This document shows, one piece after another, positions 33,802 to 42,621 of a stretch of 64,000 nucleotides of DNA; positions within the stretch are counted from its first letter, which is position 1; each line of letters opens with the position of its first letter. The stretch is from Anaerorhabdus sp036636695 (GTDB lineage Bacteria; Bacillota_I; Bacilli_A; Erysipelotrichales; Erysipelotrichaceae), in the NCBI RefSeq assembly GCF_036636695.1, contig NZ_JAVWNW010000005.1. The stretch is one strand, 5' to 3'. The translations under genes were made by a program, and so were the position numbers. The notes under the pieces are model-generated. The model had not been told where the DNA came from and did not search any database. It worked only from the letters and a program-made list of their open reading frames with translations.

Positions 33802-34281
33802 GTGGCGAAAATGCAACCTGAATTTCGTATCATGAGAAATGGTTATGATCGTTTTGCAGTAGATAATGCATTTCAAGAACTAGCCACTGAAGTTGAAACT
33901 CTTGAGGGCAAAGTAAATCTTTATGAAAAAGAGTTAAAAAACCTTGAAGAACAACTAACTTCTGTAAAAAATCGATATCAAGTTATTGTAAGTGAGCTTT
34001 CAGTAAAAGAAAAAGCTGCAGACGATATAGCTCGTTTAGCATTAAAAGAAGCAAATATTATTATTGATTCAGCACAAGATAATGCTGACTCGATTGTTCG
34101 AGAAGCTTTATCAACAGCCCGCATTATTTTATCAGATTTATCACGTATCTCTAATGATGCGAGTGTTATGAGAGAAGAGATGCATGGGCAATTGACAGGA
34201 CTTATTCAAGCCATTGATAATTTCGAAATACCGAAATTACCAGAGGTTGAATGGATAAAAGATTTTGAATTTAAAAAGTAA
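33802..34281 (+). CDS. divIVA: DivIVA-domain protein
   Basis: A 159-residue cell-pole or septum protein. The N-terminal DivIVA signature is QPEFRIMRNGYDRFAVDNAFQEL, where GYDRFAVD matches the membrane-binding loop, followed by coiled coil through residue 125. The C-terminal tail is short. It starts at GTG with AAGGAGTGG upstream. Placed between ylmH and ileS as in other Bacillota. Confidence 0.9.
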   Translation: MAKMQPEFRIMRNGYDRFAVDNAFQELATEVETLEGKVNLYEKELKNLEEQLTSVKNRYQVIVSELSVKEKAADDIARLALKEANIIIDSAQDNADSIVREALSTARIILSDLSRISNDASVMREEMHGQLTGLIQAIDNFEIPKLPEVEWIKDFEFKK

Positions 34282-34284
34282 GGA

Positions 34285-34497
34285 TCAAGACACGCATTAC
34301 GTTTAGGAAACTAGAGAGTCTATGGATGGTGAAAATAGACCAGATAAACGAAAATGATATCACTTGTGAACTGTTCTTCTGAAAAAAGTAAGAAGAAACG
34401 AGAGCTTCGCGTTAAGAAGAAATGAGGGCATAGACATATCTATGAACTAAGGTGGTACCGCGTATTTAACGTCCTTAGAATTAAGGGCGTTTTTTAT
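34285..34497 (+). promoter_or_regulatory. T-box leader of ileS (isoleucine specifier)
   Basis: A tRNA-responsive leader with the canonical core AAGGTGGTACCGCG at 34449-34462. The specifier is ATC (34359-34361) followed by A, an Ile codon. The acceptor-pairing bulge UGGU at 34453-34456 fits a tRNA ending ACCA, as tRNA-Ile with A73 does. The terminator is ACGTCCTTA (34469-34477) with TAAGGGCGT (34482-34490), one G-U pair, then a T run. Confidence 0.93.
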
Positions 34498-34517
34498 TTT
34501 ATTAGGAGGAATGAGAC

Positions 34518-37235
34518 ATGGAATACAAAGACACATTATTGATGCCAAAAACAGAATTTGAAATGAGAGGGAATTTACCAACAAAGGAACCTGTGATTTT
34601 AGAAGGATGGGAAAAAGATGAACATTACCAACAAATTTTAAAAGCACATGAAGGTGAACCTTTGTTTGTTTTACATGATGGTCCACCCTATGCAAATGGT
34701 AACTTACATGCAGGAACTGCGATGAATCGTGTAATCAAAGATATTATCAATCGTTCTCATGCAATGAAAGGTCATTACACACCATTCTTTCCAGGATGGG
34801 ATACACATGGTCTACCAATTGAAAACGCAATTCAAAAATTGGGAGTAAATCGTAAAGAAATGCCTGCAGCTGAATTCCGTAAAAAATGTGAAGAATATGC
34901 ATATGGACAAATTGAAACACAAAAAACAACTATGAAACGTTTAGGTACTGTGGCAGATTTTGAACATCCATATATTACGTTAAAGAAAGAATTTGAAGGT
35001 CGTCAAATTGAAGCATTCGCAAAGATGGCATTGGATGGTTTAATCTATCAAGGATTAAAACCAATCTATTGGTCACCAATTAGTGAAACTGCGATTGCGG
35101 ATTCAGAAATTGTGTATATTGATAAAAAAGACCCAACTATTTTCGTTGCGTTTGATGTATTAGATGGTAAAGGTGTTTTAGAAGGCGATGAACGTTTCGT
35201 AATTTGGACAACAACACCTTGGACAATTCCAGCAAATTTAGCTATTTGTTTGAATGAAGCATTTGATTATGCAGTTGTACAAACTGAAAAAGGAAAATTA
35301 ATTTTCCTTGAAAAGAAAGTAGATGAACTACTTCAAAAATTCGGTTTAACAAATCAAGGAATTTTAAAAACATTTAAAGGTAAAGATTTAGAATATATCA
35401 CTGTTAAGCACCCATTCTATCCTGAAAGACCATCACTTGTTATTTTGGGTAATCACGTAACGGATGAAGATGGAACAGGATGTGTACATACTGCACCAGG
35501 GCATGGTGCTGATGACTTCTATGTTGGAATGAAGTATGGTTTGAAAGCATACTGTCCAGTAGATGAAAAAGGATGTATGACAAAAGAAGCAGGAGATTTC
35601 TTAGAAGGTCTTTTTGTGGATGATGCAAACAAAGTAGTAGGACAAAAATTAGATGAACTTGGTAATTTATTACATTTAGAATTCATTACACATAGTTATC
35701 CTCATGATGAACGTTTAAAGAAACCAATTATTTTCCGTGCAACAGTTCAATGGTTTGCGTCAATTGATAAAATTCGTGAACAATTATTAAGTGAAATCAA
35801 GAATGTTCACTGGGAAAATGAATGGGGAGAAGTACGTTTATTTAATATGATTCGTGATCGTGGCGATTGGTGTATTTCTCGTCAACGTTTATGGGGTCTT
35901 CCAATTCCAATTATTTACAATGAAGATAATTCTCCAATTATGGAAAAAGAAGTATTTGATCACATTGCAAAACTAATCCATGAACGTGGAAGCAATGTTT
36001 GGTTTGAAAGTGATGTAAAAGATTTATTACCAGCAGGTTATACAAATGAAAAATCACCTAATGGTAATTTCCGTAAAGAAAAAGATATTATGGATGTATG
36101 GTTTGATTCAGGAAGTTCACATAATGAATTAGAGGCTCGAGGGTTACCTTATCCAGCTGATTTATACTTTGAAGGGTCTGATCAATATCGTGGTTGGTTT
36201 AACAGTTCATTAATTATTGGAACAGCAATTCATGGACATGCACCTTACAAGAATGTTTTATCTCATGGATATGTTTGTGATTCTAAGGGTGAAAAAATGA
36301 GTAAATCTATTGGTAATGTTGTAAACCCAATGGATGTAATTAATAAATACGGTGCTGATATTTTCCGTTTGTGGGCAGCTACTGTTGATTTCAAACAAGA
36401 TATGCGTATTGGTGATGATAATCTTAAACAAGTATCTGAACAATATCGTAAGATTCGTAATACATTTAAGTTCATGTTGGGTAATGTAAACGCTGAAGAT
36501 TTTAATCCTAAGACAGATCGTGTTGCTTATGAAGAATTAACACCAGTTGATCAATACATTGAAGTTATGTTAAATGAAACATTAAAAACAGTAACGGATG
36601 CATATATGAAATATGATTTCCTTGCAGCATCAAGTGCTTTAATGAATGTAATGACCAATGAATTGAGTAGCTATTATTTAGATTTCACAAAAGATATTCT
36701 TTATATTGAGAAAATGAATGATAAACGTCGTCGTCAAGTTCAAACTGTAATTTGGGATGCGATTGATATTCTTGCGAAATGTTGGGCACCATCACTAGTG
36801 TATACAATGGATGAAGTTTGGGGCAAGTTTACAAATGATGAAGCTAAATCAGTTCACTATACACATTTACCAGTGGCAAAAGAGTTTGCGAATGCAGTTG
36901 AATTAAAAACAACTTTTGCAAAGCTACATGAAATTCGTGATGAAGCACTTAAAGCATTAGAACTTGCACGTGCTGATAAAGTTATTGGTAAACCATTAGA
37001 AGCTGAACTTACTATTGTTTGTAGTAATGAAGATAAAAAATTACTTGAAGATACTCTTTGTGGTAAAGTAGCACAATGGTTAATTGTAAGTAAAGTTTCA
37101 TTTGTTGAAGGTACTGAACGTAGTATTACTGTTACTCCAGCAAAAGGAATGGTTTGTCCACGTTGTTGGAATATAAATGAAGAACATGCCGAAGATGGAT
37201 TATGTCCACGCTGTCAAAAAGTATTAAATGATTAA
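34518..37235 (+). CDS. ileS: Isoleucyl-tRNA synthetase
   Basis: A 905-residue class Ia synthetase with editing domain. The usual HIGH motif region reads PPYANGNLHAGTAMN, so the last histidine is replaced by threonine. The editing block WTTTPWTIPANLAI is near residue 235. The second signature KMSKSIGNVV is intact near residue 594. The C-terminal zinc motif has two Cys pairs (CPRCWN and CPRC). AGGAGG lies before the ATG. Expression is controlled by the T-box. It overlaps the DUF1653 gene by 8 nt. Confidence 0.97.
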   Translation: MEYKDTLLMPKTEFEMRGNLPTKEPVILEGWEKDEHYQQILKAHEGEPLFVLHDGPPYANGNLHAGTAMNRVIKDIINRSHAMKGHYTPFFPGWDTHGLPIENAIQKLGVNRKEMPAAEFRKKCEEYAYGQIETQKTTMKRLGTVADFEHPYITLKKEFEGRQIEAFAKMALDGLIYQGLKPIYWSPISETAIADSEIVYIDKKDPTIFVAFDVLDGKGVLEGDERFVIWTTTPWTIPANLAICLNEAFDYAVVQTEKGKLIFLEKKVDELLQKFGLTNQGILKTFKGKDLEYITVKHPFYPERPSLVILGNHVTDEDGTGCVHTAPGHGADDFYVGMKYGLKAYCPVDEKGCMTKEAGDFLEGLFVDDANKVVGQKLDELGNLLHLEFITHSYPHDERLKKPIIFRATVQWFASIDKIREQLLSEIKNVHWENEWGEVRLFNMIRDRGDWCISRQRLWGLPIPIIYNEDNSPIMEKEVFDHIAKLIHERGSNVWFESDVKDLLPAGYTNEKSPNGNFRKEKDIMDVWFDSGSSHNELEARGLPYPADLYFEGSDQYRGWFNSSLIIGTAIHGHAPYKNVLSHGYVCDSKGEKMSKSIGNVVNPMDVINKYGADIFRLWAATVDFKQDMRIGDDNLKQVSEQYRKIRNTFKFMLGNVNAEDFNPKTDRVAYEELTPVDQYIEVMLNETLKTVTDAYMKYDFLAASSALMNVMTNELSSYYLDFTKDILYIEKMNDKRRRQVQTVIWDAIDILAKCWAPSLVYTMDEVWGKFTNDEAKSVHYTHLPVAKEFANAVELKTTFAKLHEIRDEALKALELARADKVIGKPLEAELTIVCSNEDKKLLEDTLCGKVAQWLIVSKVSFVEGTERSITVTPAKGMVCPRCWNINEEHAEDGLCPRCQKVLND

Positions 37236-37443
37236 ACTTGGATTTTATGAACATTTTAAGGGAAAGCGCTATGAAGTAATTGGCATTGCCAAACACTCAG
37301 AAACGTTAGAAGAGATGGTAGTGTATCGTCAGTGTTATGGTGAGCATGAAATATGGGTTCGTCCCTTAGCTATGTGGAATGAAATGATTGATCGTGATGA
37401 GTATCATGGACCACGGTTTAAATTTATTGAAGAAGTAGAGTAA
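37228..37443 (+). CDS. DUF1653 family protein
   Basis: A 71-residue protein with the family pattern GFYEHFKGKRYEVIGIAKHS, then MVVYRQCYG and WVRPLAMWNE, ending in RFKFIEE. It is small and soluble, and its function is unknown. It overlaps ileS by 8 nt, so it is translated with the synthetase and shares its T-box control. Confidence 0.85.
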   Translation: MIKLGFYEHFKGKRYEVIGIAKHSETLEEMVVYRQCYGEHEIWVRPLAMWNEMIDRDEYHGPRFKFIEEVE

Positions 37444-37459
37444 AATCTACTTCTTTTTT
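37431..37459 (+). terminator. Terminator of the ileS operon
   Basis: AGAAGTAGA (37431-37439) pairs with TCTACTTCT (37446-37454), followed by T residues; the stop codon is in the loop. Confidence 0.9.
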
Positions 37460-37461
37460 AT

Positions 37462-37489
37462 AAAAAAAGTGATTACATTATAATCACTT
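37462..37489 (-). terminator. Terminator of the Crp-family gene
   Basis: On the minus strand AAGTGATTA / TAATCACTT with a 5-nt loop, then seven T residues. It stands back to back with the ileS terminator. Confidence 0.88.
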
Positions 37490-37496
37490 CAGTAGA

Positions 37497-38177
37497 TTAT
37501 GATGAAATCAACTTACAACGAGCATCTTCAGCTTTTTTAATTAGTAATTTCATATTTTTAATTCGATAACCATAGTTTTCTTTTGCTAGAATATTTTCAT
37601 GACATAACTGAGTAAGCAAACGATTGAGATGCCGATAACTTAGTCCAATTGAACATGCGACATCAGTCAGTACATCATTGAAAACATTATTATGTGAAGA
37701 TTCAATAATATAGGAACATAATCTTTGTTCACCAGTATGAAGTGCAGAGGTAACAAAATTACTAGAACTATTCACAAGATTAGTAGACAGTTCATAACAA
37801 AGACGATTTAAAAATTTATTATTAGCTCTAAGTATTTTTTCATTGCCTTCAAATGGAATAGCAATGCATTCAAAATCGGTAGTTGCGATAAGTGAAGCTG
37901 TAGCATAGTTTTGGTTTGCCATTAACTCAATGCCACCAATTGTTCCAGTTGAAACAAAATAACAAAGTACTAAGTTTTTACCATTGGCAGATGAGCAACA
38001 AACTTTTGCTTTACCATCAATGACGATACCTAACCACGTAACAGGGAAGTCTTCTTGATAAATAGTTTCACCAGATGTAAATCTAAAAATAGTACATTGT
38101 TTCAAGTGATTAGCATCGAGTCCATATTCATAAAGTTTATCAATATGTTTTTTCTTTAGTATTGTTTTAATCATCAT
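37497..38177 (-). CDS. Crp/Fnr-family regulator, YeiL-like
   Basis: A 226-residue regulator with an N-terminal cyclic-nucleotide-type barrel (residues about 20-140, FRFTSGETIYQEDFPVTWLGIVIDG) and a C-terminal winged helix with recognition region SIGLSYRHLNRLLTQLCHE. The barrel lacks an obvious cAMP-binding signature. Four or more cysteines are scattered through the protein without a clear FNR cluster. It is divergent from the YdcZ-type transporter gene and likely regulates it through the palindrome between them. Two adjacent ATG codons (38177, 38174) are possible starts. Confidence 0.88.
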   Translation of the reverse strand: MMIKTILKKKHIDKLYEYGLDANHLKQCTIFRFTSGETIYQEDFPVTWLGIVIDGKAKVCCSSANGKNLVLCYFVSTGTIGGIELMANQNYATASLIATTDFECIAIPFEGNEKILRANNKFLNRLCYELSTNLVNSSSNFVTSALHTGEQRLCSYIIESSHNNVFNDVLTDVACSIGLSYRHLNRLLTQLCHENILAKENYGYRIKNMKLLIKKAEDARCKLISS

Positions 38178-38219
38178 TGTATTCCTCTTTAACTATCATA
38201 ACAATACTTTAAGTAAAAT

Positions 38220-38239
38220 AGTAGGACAAAAGTCCTACT
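38220..38239. promoter_or_regulatory. Palindromic Crp-family operator
   Basis: AGTAGGAC-AAAA-GTCCTACT, 20-nt palindrome with 8-nt perfect arms. Its centre is about 42 nt before the predicted transcription start of the YdcZ gene (-10 TATAAT at 38260-38265). This is the class II activator position for Crp/Fnr proteins, and no -35 box is recognisable. Confidence 0.7.
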
Positions 38240-38259
38240 GTTAAAATAAGTTATTCACC

Positions 38260-38265
38260 TATAAT
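38260..38265 (+). promoter_or_regulatory. -10 box of the YdcZ-type gene
   Basis: Perfect TATAAT, with no -35 consensus at 17 nt; dependence on an activator is likely given the palindrome described separately. Confidence 0.6.
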
Positions 38266-38283
38266 CTAAATAGAGGTGATTGT

Positions 38284-39258
38284 ATGTATTCATTTTTAGC
38301 ATTACTATCAGGATTTTTATTGGCATTGATGATTACTATGAATGGTATGCTTGCGCAAGCCTATAATATTTATCTTGCGGCAATAATATTGCACGTGGTA
38401 GCAGTCATCTTTTCATTTATACTTTGTAGAGTTAGGAATGAGAAATTTGATTTCAGACAAAAACCGATGTGGATTTATTTAGGTGGTATTGTAGGTGTAT
38501 TTATTACAATGGCAAATAATTTATCCTTTGGGAAAATTAGTATGACCAGTATTATAGCGCTAGGCTTATTTGGACAGATTCTCTTTTCAATCTTCATTGA
38601 TATTTTTGGTTTATTTAAAATGCCTAAAAGAAAAATACATAAATCAATGGTAATTACTTTTCTATTTGCATTATTAGGAATTCTATTGATGCTTGATAAT
38701 ACAGTCTTAAATGCTAGATTAGCAATACTGTATTCATTTGGCGCAGGAATATTGGTTGTATTGAATAGAACAATTAATGCACGTCTTGCGGAAAAGATAG
38801 GAGCGTTACCAAGTTCTTTTGTAAATCATTTAGTAGGATTACCGATTACAATTATTATTGCATTCTTTGTCTTCTATAACACACCATCGCTTATGAGCGT
38901 ACAATTGTCTTTAGAGCCTTTTATATATTTAGGTGGTATCTTTGGTGTCACAGTTGTCTATCTCTCAAATATTACGGTATATAAGCTCTCAGCATTCAAA
39001 TTAACAATATTTACTTTTGTTGCACAACTGTTTACAGGGATAGCATTGGATATGTTAATGGGATTAAATATTAGTGATGCATCTTTTAATGGAGGAATAT
39101 TAATTTCATTAGGTGTTCTAATCAATATTATTTTAGAAAAAAGAGCAAATGATAAAACCGCAAAACAAATTGAAATACGAAAACAAGTTTTGAAAATGGA
39201 AGAAGAACATTTTAATAGAATAAATGCTCGGTATTTGCAAAAAGAAAACGAACAGTAA
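38284..39258 (+). CDS. YdcZ-type (DUF606) DMT-superfamily transporter, tandem
   Basis: A 324-residue membrane protein with about ten hydrophobic segments in two repeats. The first unit starts FLALLSGFLLALMITMNGML with WIYLGGIVGVFITMANNLSF. The second starts LAILYSFGAGILVVLNRTINARLA with FVNHLVGLP and YLGGIFGVTVVYLSNITVYKL. This is the DUF606/YdcZ pattern, fused as a tandem. The last 40 residues are a charged cytoplasmic tail. Substrate unknown. GAGGTGA precedes the ATG. Divergent from a Crp-family gene, a common association for this family. Confidence 0.85.
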   Translation: MYSFLALLSGFLLALMITMNGMLAQAYNIYLAAIILHVVAVIFSFILCRVRNEKFDFRQKPMWIYLGGIVGVFITMANNLSFGKISMTSIIALGLFGQILFSIFIDIFGLFKMPKRKIHKSMVITFLFALLGILLMLDNTVLNARLAILYSFGAGILVVLNRTINARLAEKIGALPSSFVNHLVGLPITIIIAFFVFYNTPSLMSVQLSLEPFIYLGGIFGVTVVYLSNITVYKLSAFKLTIFTFVAQLFTGIALDMLMGLNISDASFNGGILISLGVLINIILEKRANDKTAKQIEIRKQVLKMEEEHFNRINARYLQKENEQ

Positions 39259-39277
39259 TTGTTCGTCTAGATTTAAA

Positions 39278-40078
39278 CTATATTTTATCTTCGGATTTTA
39301 AAGTTAGCATTGTTACAACTGGATAATGATCAGAAGGATACATGCCTTCAAACTCATCAATAATAATTCGGGTACTTCTTACATGAAATTCTGGACCGAC
39401 GAATATATAGTCAATTGGTAATGCGTTACTTTTAAGTTTGCCATTTCCATAATGCATAGTATTTGTAGAAGGCGTATTCGTATAGACACTTCTCAACGGA
39501 ATGATTTCATTCGAAAGTATCTTTTTTACTGTATTTGAATCTGAATTAGTATTCAAATCACCTAAAAGAATAACATTTTTTGTTGCCCCAAGTAGATGTA
39601 ATTGTTTAATTAGGATTTCAGCTTCTTTACTTCGGGTATATGAAAAAAGATGATCAAGGTGTGTGTTATAAACATTTACTATTTCGCCTGTTTGTTTATC
39701 TTGCAACATGGCATATGTACAAATACGAGGAAAAGGACTTAAGAATAATTTACTTCCAGGTTTATCAGGATTATTAGATAACCAAAAAGTCTTTGATGCA
39801 ATACAAGTAAAGCGACTTGTTTTATAGAATATATCAGTTCTTTCGCTATTGCTTTTGGGATTTTTATTTCTTGGTAGACCCACTTTACTATAGGTTTTTT
39901 TTAAGGTTGAGACTGTATCTAGCATTTCATCAGTTAACTCTTGTACTCCCAGGATATCAGCATTAATTTTCTCAATACATTTCACAACAGCATCTCTTCT
40001 TGTCATCCACTTTAAAAACTTACGTGTCAGTGGCATATCGTTTTTTAAATTAAACGTTGATACTTTATAATCAGACAT
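39278..40078 (-). CDS. Endonuclease/exonuclease/phosphatase family protein
   Basis: A 266-residue soluble protein with the EEP (DNase I-like) fold. Active-site elements in order: STFNLKN, DILGVQELTD with the metal-binding Glu, NTHLDH, ILLGDLNTN, and the C-terminal SDHYPVV with the catalytic Asp-His. No signal peptide. Members cleave phosphodiester bonds in nucleic acids, lipids or nucleotides; the substrate here is unknown. The start at 40078 is chosen for its spacing from GGTG; an ATG three codons earlier lies directly on it. Confidence 0.87.
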   Translation of the reverse strand: MSDYKVSTFNLKNDMPLTRKFLKWMTRRDAVVKCIEKINADILGVQELTDEMLDTVSTLKKTYSKVGLPRNKNPKSNSERTDIFYKTSRFTCIASKTFWLSNNPDKPGSKLFLSPFPRICTYAMLQDKQTGEIVNVYNTHLDHLFSYTRSKEAEILIKQLHLLGATKNVILLGDLNTNSDSNTVKKILSNEIIPLRSVYTNTPSTNTMHYGNGKLKSNALPIDYIFVGPEFHVRSTRIIIDEFEGMYPSDHYPVVTMLTLKSEDKI

Positions 40079-40117
40079 TATCATCACCTAATTTAATTAT
40101 ACTTCTTTTAATAATGA

Positions 40118-40146
40118 TTGACACAAGAGTTTTTGATAGCTATGAT
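40118..40146 (+). promoter_or_regulatory. Near-consensus promoter of the PTS IIB gene
   Basis: TTGACA (40118-40123), 17 nt, TATGAT (40141-40146). A minus-strand TATAAT at 40096-40101 for the divergent EEP gene lies close by. Confidence 0.8.
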
Positions 40147-40168
40147 GAATGCGTAGGAGTTGATAGTT

Positions 40169-40660
40169 ATGGAAATAGTAAATGTAAGAATTGATGAAAG
40201 ATTAGTGCATGCACAAGTGGCAGCAGTATGGGCTAGTACATTGAATGCAACAAAAATTGTTGTCGTTGATGATGGAGCTTCACAAGATGAAATTCAACAA
40301 GTTGCATTGAAGATGGCTTGTCCAAAAACAGTAAAACTCAGCATAATATCTGCCAAACGCGCAGCAGAGAAATTACTAGAAGAACCATCCGATTCACAAG
40401 ATCGATTATTCATTGTTATGAAAGGTGTTAAGACACTTAAAAAGATTTCTGATTGTGGTTATATTTTTCCAGAAGTTAATATTGGAAATTTATCTGCAAA
40501 AGAAGATGGTGTTTCATTAAAGCGCTCTGTGACTTTGAATCAAGAGCAAATGGATATTATTTTAGAACTTAATAAAAAGGGAACTAAGTTTACATCACAA
40601 CTTGTTCCAACAGAAGAAAAAATAGATTTAGTAAAATTGATTAAAGAAAAAGCTCAGTAA
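40169..40660 (+). CDS. PTS sorbose/mannose-type IIB protein, orphan
   Basis: A 163-residue IIB domain of the mannose-fructose-sorbose family. The phosphorylated histidine is in NVRIDERLVHAQVAAVWAS near residue 15, and ILVVDD-like IVVVDDGASQDEIQQVALKMACP follows. Length and pattern are complete. No IIA, IIC or IID gene is adjacent, and the gene is a single unit with its own promoter and terminator. The start is the ATG at 40169 with AGGAG 9 nt before; a TTG at 40160 is unnecessary. Confidence 0.9.
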   Translation: MEIVNVRIDERLVHAQVAAVWASTLNATKIVVVDDGASQDEIQQVALKMACPKTVKLSIISAKRAAEKLLEEPSDSQDRLFIVMKGVKTLKKISDCGYIFPEVNIGNLSAKEDGVSLKRSVTLNQEQMDIILELNKKGTKFTSQLVPTEEKIDLVKLIKEKAQ

Positions 40661-40670
40661 TGAGCTTTTT
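40647..40670 (+). terminator. Terminator of the PTS IIB gene
   Basis: AAAAAGCTCA-GTAA-TGAGCTTTTT; the stop codon is in the loop. Confidence 0.88.
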
Positions 40671-40681
40671 AATTTATCTAT

Positions 40682-41476
40682 TTAATAATTAACTAATTCT
40701 TTAATTTTATTCACAACTGACCATTCATCATTAGAACCTATTATTTCAGTTGCAAGTTTTTTAATATCATCGTGAGCATTAATAGGTGCAAAGCTTGTCG
40801 ATGCTTGTTGGAACATCTCTAAGTCATTTAAATAATCACCAAAGATAACTGTCTCAGCATGAGTTAAGTTAAACTCTTCTTGTAGCTTTTCAATTCCAAT
40901 TCCCTTATTTACTTCAGCATTGACAATATCAACCCAAACATGTGCAGAGTGAACCACTCGTGGATTACCATTGAATGGTTTTAATTGTTGATAAATATAA
41001 TTTTCAGCACCACGTGGATCAAGATAACAAATTTTTAGGACATCTGCATCGACTTCAAGTAAATCATCAACATTTTGACAGTTTGGATAATAATGAAGTA
41101 TTTCTTCCATGGATTGACTGTCAATCCTTTCGCTATTCTCAAAATAGGATAATGTTGGTGTACAGAGCACAGTATAAACATGTGGATCTTTGCGACCTTC
41201 TTTAATAAAAAAGTCAACTTTATCTTTAGGAATAGGAGAATTAAACAATACTTTATTTTTGGAAACTACATAAGCACCATTGTCGCAAATAAAACTTATT
41301 TTATCTTTCACTGAAGAAAACATAGTAGATAATGTTTGATAAGAACGACCACTTCCAATTGCGAATTCAATTCCTTGATTTTCACAATGTTGGATGACTT
41401 CAAAGATATCAATGGGGAGTTCTTTATTATTATTTAATAAGCTTCCATCCATGTCAGTTACAATTAATTTAAACAT
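40682..41476 (-). CDS. Cof-type HAD-superfamily phosphatase
   Basis: A 264-residue HAD hydrolase with a type IIB cap. Motif I is IVTDMDGSLLN with the nucleophile Asp, motif II is AIGSGRS, and motif IV is VIFGDYLNDLEMFQ near residue 215. These enzymes act on sugar phosphates, flavin or nucleotide phosphates. It lies 38 nt after metK in the same direction, with GAGGTT as ribosome-binding site, so it may be cotranscribed under the SAM-I riboswitch, although TATAAT between the genes may give it a separate promoter. Confidence 0.9.
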   Translation of the reverse strand: MFKLIVTDMDGSLLNNNKELPIDIFEVIQHCENQGIEFAIGSGRSYQTLSTMFSSVKDKISFICDNGAYVVSKNKVLFNSPIPKDKVDFFIKEGRKDPHVYTVLCTPTLSYFENSERIDSQSMEEILHYYPNCQNVDDLLEVDADVLKICYLDPRGAENYIYQQLKPFNGNPRVVHSAHVWVDIVNAEVNKGIGIEKLQEEFNLTHAETVIFGDYLNDLEMFQQASTSFAPINAHDDIKKLATEIIGSNDEWSVVNKIKELVNY

Positions 41477-41514
41477 ACTTTCAACCTCACGTTGGTATTA
41501 TAACATGGAAAACC

Positions 41515-42600
41515 TTATTTGATTGGCTTAATTTGTTCCCAAGGAAGGTATGGTTTTCCAAAGTGTCCATAATTTGTGGTTTGTGAATAAATAGGTTTGC
41601 GTAAATCTAATTCTTGAATAATATTTGAAACTGAAAAGTTGAAATTACGATTCACAATAGCCAATAATTCTTCATTTGAATACGTGCTAGTACCAAAAGC
41701 GTCGATATTAATTGAAATAGGGTTTGGGCATCCAATAGCATACGATAATTCAATTTGACACTTTTTGCAAAAGCCGTTCGCAACCATATTTTTACAAACA
41801 TAACGAGCATAGTATGCAGCACTACGATCAACTTTAGTTGGATCTTTTGAGCTAAAGCATCCACCACCAATAGGGGCACTTCCACCATAAGTATCAACAA
41901 CTATTTTTCTTCCAGTTGTTCCACTATCACCGAAACTTCCACCTAATACAAATGAACCACTAGGATTAATTAAATATTTAGTATTCTCGTCAATTAAATC
42001 TTGACGTACAACAGGTTTAATAACTTCAGTAAGAATCAACTGTTTCAATTCTTCTTGGGTAATTTCTTTTGCATGTTGAGTAGAGATTACAATTGTGTCA
42101 ATACGTTTTGGTACATCGTTTTCGTACTCAACAGTGACTTGTGTTTTTCCATCAGGTTTTAATAAATTATTTTCTCTTCTAACTTCTTCAAGTCTTTTCG
42201 CAAGCATATGAGCCATATCAATTGCGACAGGCATGTAGCCTTTTGATTCATCTGATGCATATCCAAACATAATACCTTGGTCACCAGCGCTTAATTCACT
42301 ACCATCAACAGCATTTGAAATTTCTTGTGATTGTTTATTTACTTTAACCAATACTTCATAATCCTCTTCGTAACCAATTTCTTTTAAAACGTCTTTCGCA
42401 ATTTTTGCATAATCAATTGTAGCTTTAGTGTTTGCCTCACCATAAACTAAAATGAAATTATCCTTGATTGTAGCTTCAACAGCCATCTTACTAAAAGGGT
42501 CTTGGCGAATTGCTTCATCTAAGATATGGTCGGCAATCCAATCACAGATTTTATCTGGGTGTCCGCTTGTTACTGATTCACTTGTAAAATAATATTTCAT
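41515..42600 (-). CDS. metK: S-adenosylmethionine synthetase
   Basis: A 361-residue enzyme making SAM from methionine and ATP. Motifs: FTSESVTSGHPDKICDWI at the start, SAGDQGIMFGYA near residue 101, GDSGTTGRKIVVDTYGG near residue 220 and GGGCFSSKDPTKVDRSAAY near residue 240. It is about 20-30 residues shorter than typical bacterial enzymes, owing to shorter loops and C-terminus, with all catalytic blocks present. AGGAGG stands before the ATG. Expression is controlled by the SAM-I riboswitch directly upstream. Confidence 0.97.
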   Translation of the reverse strand: MKYYFTSESVTSGHPDKICDWIADHILDEAIRQDPFSKMAVEATIKDNFILVYGEANTKATIDYAKIAKDVLKEIGYEEDYEVLVKVNKQSQEISNAVDGSELSAGDQGIMFGYASDESKGYMPVAIDMAHMLAKRLEEVRRENNLLKPDGKTQVTVEYENDVPKRIDTIVISTQHAKEITQEELKQLILTEVIKPVVRQDLIDENTKYLINPSGSFVLGGSFGDSGTTGRKIVVDTYGGSAPIGGGCFSSKDPTKVDRSAAYYARYVCKNMVANGFCKKCQIELSYAIGCPNPISINIDAFGTSTYSNEELLAIVNRNFNFSVSNIIQELDLRKPIYSQTTNYGHFGKPYLPWEQIKPIK

Positions 42601-42621
42601 AATTTTCCTCCTATGTCATAC

